From NCBI GenBank assembly GCA_019973155.2, contig BPQB01000013.1, positions 496,001 through 560,000 on the forward strand: 64,000 nucleotides of DNA, read 5' to 3'. A program made the translations under genes and the position numbers. Every line of letters begins with the position of its first letter. Position 1 is the first letter of the stretch. This DNA comes from Phanerochaete sordida. Its lineage: Eukaryota > Basidiomycota > Agaricomycetes > Polyporales > Phanerochaetaceae. Of this stretch, positions 56,121 to 64,000 are shown piece after piece. The notes below the pieces were generated by a model. The model was not told the origin of the DNA, ran no database searches, and worked only from the letters and a program-made list of their open reading frames with translations.

Positions 56121-57243
56121 CGCGGTGGTGTCCTTCAAAGAGAATGCAGCTCAGCGCATGCACGCAGTTTGAGGGAAGGAAGGCTGCGAGCACGCCTGAA
56201 GGTAAGGAGAGGTGCGGCTGTGGCCGTGTGCAAGGTGCACTGTTTGTGGATGAGAAGAAACTTGGGCGAAAGGGCCGGCAGGGTCACACCGAAATTATTC
56301 CAGCGCCGGATAAGACCCAAAAGCGTACAGATAAGTCACACTGGCCTCTTATCCGTTGTTACTGGGTTCAATACGTCCCTAGGCTATCTGAAAAAAAATA
56401 CGCGTACAACTGGCTGGCCGACGTCACCACTTCATGACAAAACGAGGGGTTGCCTCTCGACAATCACACCTACTCCATGCCCTCGCTGTGCTAGCCTCCC
56501 TCGTGAACATACTCCCCGCAACATACGACATACAGTCGCTTGGCAAGGCACGCGTAGAATATCTCAGAAATTTTGCACAGATGGCGTGGGAACGTATTCA
56601 CACCCTTGTTCAAACTTCACCGGGTGTGTTTCAACATCGGACTCGCTGTGCCAAACGTCCGGGCAGATTTTTTGCACAAGTTACGGCCTGCAGCTATGCG
56701 AACGGTTGCTGTGAGGTGCACAGGCTGGATGGAGCGAGGCTTTGGGCCGGGGGTGGTGCTGTAGTGCTGCAGCATGGCCGGACGCCACGCTCCCGAGACT
56801 TCAGTAGGAAAAGGCAGTCGAGCGTGCGTCGACATCGTCAAGGGTTCGATTGAGGTGGTTTCGACAGGTGCTTCGCATGCAAATGAATATGAGGCTGCAC
56901 GGAGATGAGTGGTACGACCGCTATGAAACCTCGGGGCGCTTTGAGGGATTTTTCGCCGAGTTCAGCCTCGGCTGTATATCGCGTCAATGTCCCTAGGTCA
57001 CGGCGCAGGAGTCGAGAGGCACGACGCCAGTAAAGCACCACGCAAAGATATATGATTCAAACATACAGTAGGTGCACTCCCAACACACAACACTTTCGGT
57101 TCCTAACTCCTCCATCCCAATCGACGAGGTCTGCAACTTCTGCGCCGCGCACGGAGCCGCCCAGGTCATGGGGTTCTGCGAGCGGTCCACCGGTTTAGCA
57201 GCGCAGTTCGGAGTGCACAAAGGCAATAGACTTCAAGAGCCTT
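56121..57243. other. Intergenic region upstream of chitin synthase
   Basis: 1.1 kb between the chitin synthase start and the NOP10 3' end. Open frames near 56434-56853 on both strands overlap and carry no motif. No gene is supported. Confidence 0.45.
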
Positions 57244-57550
57244 TTACATCGGCTTCGCGGGGAGCTGGGTCAAGAGGATGTTGTATCGCTTCTTGATAGT
57301 CACCCGGTGACGTGAGAACTTGTCATCGGGGGAGAAACGAGCTGGGGAGGACGACGTATGAGCTTCCGGGCACAGTCGACGGTGTTCCGAGGAGCTGGAG
57401 CTCACCTGGGTGAGCAGACTTGGTGATTTTGCCATCGTCTGTAAGTTTCTGCAAAGCAGTCAGTATCGGCTAGGACACGAGGGGCATATGACGCACTTTG
57501 AGGGTGTACAACCGGTTACCGTGCTCGTCCAGCGTGTACATGAGATGCAT
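57244..57550 (-). CDS. NOP10: H/ACA ribonucleoprotein subunit Nop10
   Basis: Nop10 is a core subunit of H/ACA snoRNPs, which guide rRNA pseudouridylation (and telomerase RNA stability in animals). Three exons give exactly 64 residues, the usual length: [52 protein letters not shown]. All positions of the family signature are present. Introns are GT-AG; the first is right after LK and the second after the HP of SAHP. It is divergent from the CRAL-TRIO gene, with 283 bp between the two start codons. Confidence 0.96.
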
Positions 57551-57833
57551 GGCGGCGGATATCCCTTGGGCAACGGTGGACAACACACAAGGGAGGAAGA
57601 ACACCGGCGAGCTGCCGCCCAGAAAATCCGAAAAGGTCATCACGTGATGCTGCGTCGCGTAATAAGCTGCGCGTCAGACAGACGCGGTACCGCGATCACC
57701 TTTTCGGCCGGGATGTCAGGGTTGCAGATGTAACAGCCTCGCCTCAAACACGACCTCCCGGTCGAACCACTCTGCGACCACCAACGACGCCCTCGCACCG
57801 CGCTCGCACACCCCTGCGCGCACACTTCGAGCG
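57551..57833. promoter_or_regulatory. Shared divergent promoter region
   Basis: 283 bp between the start codons of NOP10 (minus) and the CRAL-TRIO gene (plus), so it holds both promoters and leaders. Confidence 0.5.
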
Positions 57834-59397
57834 ATGGCGAAGACACACGAGGTCCTCACGAAGCCCGCGCCGGGCACGACTGTTCCGGTGCACACGTACG
57901 ACGACGAACAAAAGGCCAAGCTGCAGGCGCTGCGCGAGGTGCGTGCCGCCCCCGCCTGCCTGCACGCCTGTGGGGGGCCGACGACGCGTTCCACAGTACG
58001 CCGAGACCCTCGTGTTGCCCGAGGGCGAGGCCTACCGCGAGAACGAGCTGCGATGGCTGCACAGGCCCGACACGGCGCCGCGCTACATGCGTGCAGCGAA
58101 GTGGGATCTTGAAGACGGCAAGAAGCGCATCGCGGGCACGCTGCAGTGGCGGCGGGAGTTCAAGCCGGATCTGATACCGCCGGAAGAGGTGCGCGTCGTG
58201 CGGCTCGGTCTTCGCGGGCGCGCTGAGCGAGGCGGTCTGTGCATCTAGGTCCGCATCGAGAGCGTGACGGGCAAGATGTACGTGGTGTTACCATCTGTCG
58301 AGGGTGCGGCGCTGACGGTTGCGCCACAGAGTGATAAATGGGTTTGACAACGACGGTCGGCCTATCATCTACATGCGCCCAGGTCTCGAGAACACAGAGC
58401 GGAGTCCGCGACAGCTTCGGCATCTCGTGTGGTGTCTGTACGTGCATGTCCGATGACGGAGTGCCCCATCGCCATTCTGACAAGTGCGCAGGGAGCGTGC
58501 GAAGGATCTGATGCCTCCAGGTCAAGAGTCCGTGGCCATCGTCGTCGATTACCGAAGCTGTTCGTTGCGAACGAGCCCATCAATATCTGTGGCGAGACAG
58601 GTAAGTGCATCACCCAACGAAGGTGGTGCATGCGCTCACATTCGCATCTAGACCTTGGTCATTCTCCAGCAGCATTATGTGGAAACTCTCGGGCGAGCCC
58701 TGGTGGTCAACCTACCGTTCATCTTGAACTTCTTCTACAAGGGCATTGCGCCTTTCCTGGACCCTGTAACCCGAGACAAGGTGAGTGCTATCACCGCCAG
58801 GCACCCACTGGATGGTCGCCAAGCGCGTGCCGATACCCAGACGAGCGCGAGGCGAGCATTCAGCTAGCCGTCGGTTCGTAAGCCAGCTGTACGAAGCTGA
58901 GTCACCGGTGTATCAATGATATCGAGCCTAGCTTCCAGGTGTATTCCATATGGGAACCACGCGGCTGACATGATGCTCCAGATGCGGTTCAACCCCGACT
59001 TGACCGAGCTCATACCGAAGGAGCAGCTTGACGCCTCTCTCGGTGGAACTTTCGAATACGAGTTCGAGCCCGAGAGCTACTGGAATCAGATCGTGTCGTA
59101 CGTGGCGTTCTCCGCAGGCCGCAGCGGAGATGAGACGCTAACGAACGGACAACGTTGACCGTAGGGCATGTGGCATTGCACCAGACGGCACGCGCATCGA
59201 GAACCGCGGTGAAATTCGCGAGACCGTAAAGCACGGTGATAGCAGTGTGGCGATGCTGGAAGAAGCGCAGGAAAAGTGAGTCGCCGTAGTCTCGTGCCCA
59301 ACACGGGCATGGAGCAGAGGAACGGTCGCTAAACCGGTCTTCCAGGAACACACACGAGTTCGACGCTACGCTTGAGACCGTGGAGGTAGCGGCGTAA
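57834..59397 (+). CDS. CRAL-TRIO (Sec14-like) lipid-transfer protein
   Basis: The spliced product is about 350-370 residues. The CRAL-TRIO N-terminal helices are WLHRPDTAPRYMRAAKWDLEDGKKRI and GTLQWRREFKPDLI. The lipid-binding domain has VINGFDNDGRPIIYMRPGLENT, VAIVVDYRSCSL, LVILQQHYVETLGRALVVNLP, FFYKGIAPFLDPVTRDKMRF, and EQLDASLGGTFEYEFEPESYW, the pattern of Sec14/PITP proteins that exchange phospholipids between membranes. The tail is GIAPDGTRIENRGEIR, then NTHEFDATLETVEVAA. Most introns are 50-80 nt, but the one at about 58781-58981 is about 200 nt. The ATG at 57834 starts MAKTHEVLTKPAPGTTV. Pdr16 or Csr1-type functions are possible, but lipid preference cannot be told. Confidence 0.9.
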
Positions 59398-59954
59398 TGT
59401 TACCGGTATACTCTTGGCGATATATTCCATTTATGATGCAAATATTTACGTGGCGTTGTGTACGCCTCAGCTGTATAATATTGGGAATAAAGAGCTGTAG
59501 ACTTTTCGCAGTACGGTCGACAGCGAGTTCGATAGACATGGCGGCGTCCCCCGTCCCGTCCCAACTGAATCCGACCACGCTCACGTTCTAGACGGAGCCG
59601 CCGCTGCCAAGCCAAGCTACGATTGGCCGTGGCACTGCGGAAAGCTGCGCAGTATTCAGAATATTGAATTCAATGCCCGCGGGCCTGATCGCGGACTTGC
59701 TGCCCTGGTCCATTTCGGCATGACGCCTGCAAACCGTGGGATGCGTCCGCTAGCCCTTGATCAGACTCCACGAAAAATGCGACCTTTCGCTCGTTCCTGC
59801 CACGACCTATATTTGCTGGCCCACGCAGCTCCCCACGCCGCCTCACGACGTCAGCGTCGCTGTGCTCGACACCCGTCTGACCCGTGATCCCCGCGCTCGA
59901 CACCGTCTGACCCGTGATCGCCGCGCTCCGCGACGCCTGACAGGTGCTCACGCC
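59398..59954. other. Intergenic region upstream of the GT69 gene
   Basis: 557 bp. The last 91 bp are a degenerate tandem repeat ending right at the GT69 start codon. No other gene is visible. Confidence 0.5.
59864..59954 (+). repeat. Degenerate 30-31 bp tandem repeat in the GT69 leader
   Basis: Two close copies start at 59864 (31 bp) and 59895 (30 bp) and share GCTCGACACC/CGTCTGACCCGTGATC/CCGC. A third diverged 30-bp unit runs 59925-59954 and ends at the ATG. Confidence 0.7.
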
Positions 59955-61625
59955 ATGACGCCCTCGTTCTTCCTGCGACGTATACAAGACCGCCTGTACT
60001 GGACCGTTCGTCGCGGCGGCCGCTTCTTCCTCTCCGTCCTCAGGTTCCCTGGCGTATCCGAAGTCATCACCTTCGCCATCCTCTGCCGCTATGCAGTCTC
60101 CAAGTGGTGCGACAAGTACTGCGGAACATGGGACCCAGGCTTCCCCAAGCTTTGGACGGCATGGGTCCTCGTTCTCCTGGTCATCCCCGTTTTCGCGCTC
60201 GTGCAGCTGGTGTGGATGGTGGGGTACGAGGCGGTGGTGTGGGCGGTGAACAGAAAAAGTAGGCGAGGCGCGTCGAACGCACGGCGGACGAGCTACGATG
60301 TGGAGGATGCGGGGTACATGCTGCTCCGGCAGCAGGAGGGCGAAGGAGCTGCCTCAACGACGCCTCCGGGCTCCCCAAGAACAAGCTCACCGTCGCGTCG
60401 GCAGTCCAAGCGTACAGCGTGCAGCTGGGTCTCCTCCGTGTTCTGGTGGATTCGGATCGTCGCGTACGTCGTGCTCATCCTCGTTGGCCACAATCAATAC
60501 AAGAACTACGAACAGCCGAACGACATTCGGTGGCGTCCCGCGGTGCAGGAGGCATTGGCACACAAGAACCCCGACCCCACGGGTTATGCCAAGGGCGAGA
60601 AAATCTTCATTGCCGCCGCGTTGTACAACAACCAGGACGTCCTGCCCTACTGGACACGTACCATGCTCGACGTTATCACGTATCTCGGCACGAACAACGT
60701 CTACGTGTCAGTCGTGGAAAGCAACTCGGACGATCGCACACCCGACTTGTTGCGCGAGCTAGACGCGGCACTGGCTCAACGCAACGTGCGCCGGCGCATC
60801 CTCATCTCTGATACCGCGGTCCCCCGACCGCCGGACATGGCGTGGAATAACCGCATCGACTTCCTGGCTGCGGTCAGAAACAGGGCCCTGGAGCCCCTCG
60901 TGGAACAGGGCGGCTACGACAAGGTCGTCTTTTCCAACGACATCTTCATCGAGCCCGAAAGCGTCGTCGAGCTACTCGAGACGGCCGACGGCAACTACGA
61001 TATGGCGTGCGCGCTCGACTTCGGGCACTTCGGCGCATACGACATGTGGGTCCTCCGTGACCGCATCGGGCACCTCGCCGCGGGCATCTGGCCGTACTTC
61101 TTCGACGCGGCGGACTACCAGGCAATGAAGCAAGACGCGCCCGTGCCCGTGTTCTCGTGCTGGAACGGCATCGTCGCGTTCGTCGCGGATCCCATGATTC
61201 CCGTGCACCTGCGCTCGAACCACACGCTTTCCACGTCGCCGCTCCCCCGGCTCCCGCCCGCGACGCACCCGCTCGCGGGCACGGTCGGCGCGTCGCCCGC
61301 GGTGACGCCGCCGCTGCACTTCCGCAGCGCGCCGCGCGGCGAGGGCTGCTTCCACTCGGAGTCGTTCCTGCTCCCGTACGACATGCGCCGGATCATGGGC
61401 CTCGAGCGCGTCTTCGTGAACCCGCGCGTGACGACCGCGTACGCGTGGCACTTCTACGTGTGGTTCAAGTACGTGCTGCGCCACCCGCTCGTCAAGTGGT
61501 TTGTCGAGCGCGTGTACGACGGCGCGTGGATGCAGTACGCGCGCATGATCGTGGGCGACGACGACAAGGTGTATACGTGGGATGGAGGAGACTGTCATCC
61601 GTGGTGGTACGGCGACTGGTGGTGA
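59955..61625 (+). CDS. GT69/Cap59-family alpha-1,3-mannosyltransferase-like protein
   Basis: An uninterrupted frame of 556 residues. There are membrane segments near the N-terminus (LWTAWVLVLLVIPVFALVQL, about residues 59-78, and IRIVAYVVLILVG, about 165-178). The luminal domain carries the Cap59 family blocks KIFIAAALYNNQDVLPYWT, VYVSVVESNSDDRTPDLLRE, VVFSNDIFIEPESVVELLET, ADGNYDMACALDFGHFGAYD, and a C-terminal SECFHSES-type Cys region (GEGCFHSESFLLPYDMRRI). GT69 enzymes such as Cryptococcus Cmt1 use GDP-mannose in Golgi glycan or capsule synthesis. An in-frame extension upstream has no ATG. Compared with its neighbours, lack of introns is unusual. Confidence 0.88.
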   Translation: MTPSFFLRRIQDRLYWTVRRGGRFFLSVLRFPGVSEVITFAILCRYAVSKWCDKYCGTWDPGFPKLWTAWVLVLLVIPVFALVQLVWMVGYEAVVWAVNRKSRRGASNARRTSYDVEDAGYMLLRQQEGEGAASTTPPGSPRTSSPSRRQSKRTACSWVSSVFWWIRIVAYVVLILVGHNQYKNYEQPNDIRWRPAVQEALAHKNPDPTGYAKGEKIFIAAALYNNQDVLPYWTRTMLDVITYLGTNNVYVSVVESNSDDRTPDLLRELDAALAQRNVRRRILISDTAVPRPPDMAWNNRIDFLAAVRNRALEPLVEQGGYDKVVFSNDIFIEPESVVELLETADGNYDMACALDFGHFGAYDMWVLRDRIGHLAAGIWPYFFDAADYQAMKQDAPVPVFSCWNGIVAFVADPMIPVHLRSNHTLSTSPLPRLPPATHPLAGTVGASPAVTPPLHFRSAPRGEGCFHSESFLLPYDMRRIMGLERVFVNPRVTTAYAWHFYVWFKYVLRHPLVKWFVERVYDGAWMQYARMIVGDDDKVYTWDGGDCHPWWYGDWW

Positions 61626-62057
61626 CACTCGTTTGTCGTTCGAGAAGCTATCACCCTCTTTGGCTCGAGTTCAGGTGAGAACTTATCTTTCATATAACGA
61701 GTGCAGACATTTACGATCTCTTCAGGTTTATACCATATTTATTGCAGACGACCAGCTACGATTAGATCAAAGGACGTTATGACAGGGTATATCCGTATAT
61801 CGGGGCGTATAGGCGTAATACGAAGGCGTTTACGGGGTCACGTACCTTCATTTTCGGATTGATCAACCCGCGCCTCGTTGGGCGAGCAGTGTTCCGCACG
61901 TCGTTCGCGCAATATCCCGGCGGCGCCATCCCTCCAACAGGCTTCAACGCCTGTCACCTCGCTGATGGCTGCTGAAATTGCAGGTATATATGCTTGGTGG
62001 GCGGCGCGCCGCTTGCCCACCCACCCTTCCACTTTCCCTCCCACCATCACCGCAGCC
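61626..62057. other. Intergenic region upstream of the DUF3140 gene
   Basis: 432 bp. A TATA-like GTATATATG lies at 61984-61992, 65 bp before the ATG at 62058. No gene is visible. Confidence 0.45.
61984..61992 (+). promoter_or_regulatory. TATA box of the DUF3140 gene
   Basis: GTATATATG, 65 bp upstream of the start codon and followed by a C-rich leader with ACCACCATC-type repeats. Confidence 0.45.
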
Positions 62058-62981
62058 ATGACCAAGAGCAAGGACGACGTCGTCCGCGAGTTCAACCTCC
62101 TCACGAACATGAGCGTCGACGAGCTGCAGCAGTGGCTCGACGACCCGAAGAGCAAGAATGCTGGCACCGGCGTCGGCATAGAGAGCGGGCACAAGATCGT
62201 CGAGATTCTGAAGAAGAATCCGGACAAGGATCCCGAGAAGTACGACGACGTAGGTCGCGCCGTGCTGTCTGTGGCGCATATACCCAGGTCTGACGCGCAT
62301 ATATTCTATCTAGGAGGATATCGAGCATATGCGCAAAGTTGTGAGGTATCTTGTCTCTTCCAAGTGCTCGTTCCTTTCGTGTTCTTATGTGAGGTAGCTA
62401 CGACAAGCGACACATGGCTCAAGAAGACCATCTGAAGGAGACGAAGACGAAGGAAGAGCTGGGAAATACGAAGAGCACTATAAGGCAAGTTATGGGCTCG
62501 AGGTCGGCATACGGTAGACGCCATGCTGACCTGTTTCACTAGTTTGAAGAACTGGGGCCATGTACGTTCTTCTCGTGCTCGAGAATATATATACGCTCAA
62601 CAAATTCCGTACGTTTAGGACCCGATCAAATCTCTCGATGAGGAAGGCACCGACAAACCGGCAAACGGAACGTCCGAGAAGGAAACGACCTCCACAGACG
62701 CACCGGCTGAAGAAAAGTCTGAGAAGCCTTCCGAGGCGAGCACAGGCTCGAAACGCAAGATCGCAGAGAGCGCTGCTTCAGACAAGGACGCGAAGGAGGC
62801 TCAAGAGAAGGCGAAGCAGGACGAGATCGAAGCCCTCGCCAAAGATGCAGGCGTAGACTTCGAGGACCCTGGCGCTGCAGGATCGGAGGCAGTGGTCGAG
62901 GAAGAGGCCGAAGAGGAGCAACGCGCGCGCAAGAAGTCCAAGACTGGTACGGCAGAGCAGGACGAGACGGTGGATGGATGA
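62058..62981 (+). CDS. DUF3140 protein with acidic/basic C-terminal extension
   Basis: The N-terminal domain matches DUF3140: DVVREFNLLTNMSVDELQQW, SGHKIVEILKK, DIEHMRKVVSYDKRHMAQE and SLKNWGHDP, the last two being the family's most conserved blocks. The family has bacterial and fungal members of unknown function; some are annotated as DNA-binding. The remaining residues are a Lys/Glu-rich low-complexity tail with probable nuclear signals (SKRKIAES, ARKKSKTG). The total is about 230 residues. Of the four introns, three are GT-AG and one (62485-62542) is GC-AG with the perfect consensus AG/GCAAGT; it joins TIS to LKNWGHDP. The start ATG at 62058 is preceded by a good TATA box. Confidence 0.85.
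62485..62542 (+). other. GC-AG intron in the DUF3140 gene
   Basis: 58 nt, donor AAG/GCAAGT, acceptor CACTAG. Splicing restores the conserved SLKNWGHDP block; unspliced, the frame reads RQVMGSR with no family match. Confidence 0.85.
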
Positions 62982-63277
62982 ACTGTAGTCTAGGAATAGC
63001 GCACTCATATGTAATCTTGCTGCATGTACAATCAGGATGACTCTAACATAGTGTTGAAGGTCATCTTCTCTGCGAATGCCCTCTACCAACCTTCGTCGGG
63101 GCGAGTAGCCTCGGGCGTCTGAGCGATGTGCGTGGGAAAGCGCCGCCTTGCCGCTTTGGGGAAGGCGGCGATCTCTAATTTTTGGACCGAGCACACCTCC
63201 ACCTCCACGGTGACCTCTGCCTCTGCGAGGCCTTTTCTGTTCCCCCTTTCCTCCGCCCCACGTCTCTCTTTACTGGC

Positions 63278-64000
63278 ATGGCACCCTCGAAGAAGGCCGA
63301 CTCGGGCTCCAAGACCCGCTCGTCCTCGTCCTCTGGCGTGTCGCTGCAGAAGGTCAAGGGCGAGAACTTCTACCGCAATGCGAAGCAGATCGGGCGGCTC
63401 AAGATGCTGAACGGCGGGAAGGCCGTGCGCGACAAGGACGGCAAGATTATTCAGGCGGCGGCCTTCCAGAAGGGCGAGGACGAGACCAAGCCCGGGCGGG
63501 TGCAGCCTGACCGGCGGTGGTTCGGTGCGTGTTGCGACTGTGGTGCACTAGGGGAAGAGTGCTGACAGGATGAGATAGGTAACACTCGTGTCATCTCGCA
63601 GAAGGCCCTCGACCACTTCCGCACGAGTCTCGCGGGCAAGCAGCACGACCCGTACTCCGTTCTCCTCCGCCGCAATAAGCTGCCCATGGCCCTCCTGGAC
63701 GATGCTGCCAACCCGAACGTTCGCAAGGTACATATACCGGTGTACCCAGCTTCGTATCTGGCTTAACTTTTGATCTGTGCAGCGCTCTCATATCGTCGAG
63801 ACTGAGCCCTTCAAAGAGACATTTGGTCCCAAAGCGCAGCGCAAGAAGCCACGACTTGACGTCGGTACCTTTGAGGAGCTGAGCAAGGCGGGCAATGCTG
63901 CCGTCGAGGAGGCTGAGCAGAAGGCTGATGCCGTTGTTGCGGACGGTGGTACGTGTGGCTCAACTGGGTTCATTCCCAGAGGTGCTCACCGATTCTACAG
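63278..64000 (+). CDS. NOG2: Nucleolar GTP-binding protein 2 (5' part)
   Basis: Nog2/Nug2 is a circularly permuted GTPase needed for pre-60S maturation and export. Only the NGP1 N-terminal domain is present: VKGENFYRNAKQIGRLKMLN, GKAVRDKDGKIIQAAAFQ, DRRWFGNTRVISQKALDHF, DPYSVLLRRNKLPMALL, SHIVETEPFKETFGPKAQRK. Introns are GT-AG; they split WFG/NTRV, after RK, and after ADG. The window ends at position 64000 exactly on the TACAG acceptor of the third intron, so the GTPase domain lies outside. The ATG at 63278 starts MAPSKKADSGSKTR, a basic N-terminus typical of the family. Confidence 0.93.

Noticed and set aside
59757..59954. N-terminal extension of the GT69 protein through the tandem repeat
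   Set aside because: The frame is open but contains no ATG; its first codon is TTG.

Overview
The window is nuclear DNA of a filamentous fungus, most likely an agaricomycete basidiomycete. The evidence is intron-rich genes with introns mostly of about 50-70 nt, GC-rich coding sequence, a class IV chitin synthase, a Cap59/GT69 mannosyltransferase-like gene, a fungal acetamidase-type amidase and a tandem F-box family. I see no bacterial, organellar, viral or intact transposon sequence. The species cannot be named from sequence alone.

Layout. 0.1-8.9 kb: a conserved TPR-like protein, the tRNA m1G37 methyltransferase Trm5 and a Ca2+-regulated mitochondrial aspartate/glutamate carrier, all on +. 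9.5-11.3 kb: a secreted Thr-rich protein built of repeated exons. 11.3-16.4 kb: a gene-poor block containing a duplicated promoter-like segment. 16.4-19.5 kb: a TXNDC17-type thioredoxin-like protein and an amidase. 19.5-21.3 kb: gene-poor. 21.3-28.8 kb: a GNAT acetyltransferase (+), a MoaA/MoaC molybdenum cofactor gene (-), a GT-A-like glycosyltransferase (-) and a NIPSNAP protein (+). 29.5-35.1 kb: a forkhead factor and the ribosome biogenesis protein Utp13. 35.7-44.6 kb: four intact F-box genes and one broken copy, all on +. 45.1-51.1 kb: an O-methyltransferase, enolase (+) and an O-fucosyltransferase-like membrane protein (-). 51.5-56.1 kb: chitin synthase (-). 57.2-64 kb: NOP10 (-), a CRAL-TRIO lipid-transfer protein, a GT69 enzyme, a DUF3140 protein and the 5' part of NOG2 (+).

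Function. Most genes are unlinked housekeeping functions: rRNA and ribosome biogenesis (Utp13, Nop10, Nog2), tRNA modification (Trm5), glycolysis (enolase), mitochondrial transport, and cell wall or glycan synthesis (Chs, GT69, the O-fucosyltransferase-like protein). The striking parts are: (1) the MoaA/MoaC locus, where the MoaA frame ends in the double-glycine tail followed by a stop that can be removed by a 72-nt in-frame intron, a layout reminiscent of animal MOCS1; (2) three well-supported GC-AG introns, one of which supplies the third cysteine of an Fe-S cluster motif; (3) the F-box array, whose members, including the broken one, share an upstream TGTGGCC...GGCCT element; (4) the exon-repeat Thr-rich secreted protein. 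Gene models were made by eye from splice signals and protein conservation, so internal exon borders carry some uncertainty.
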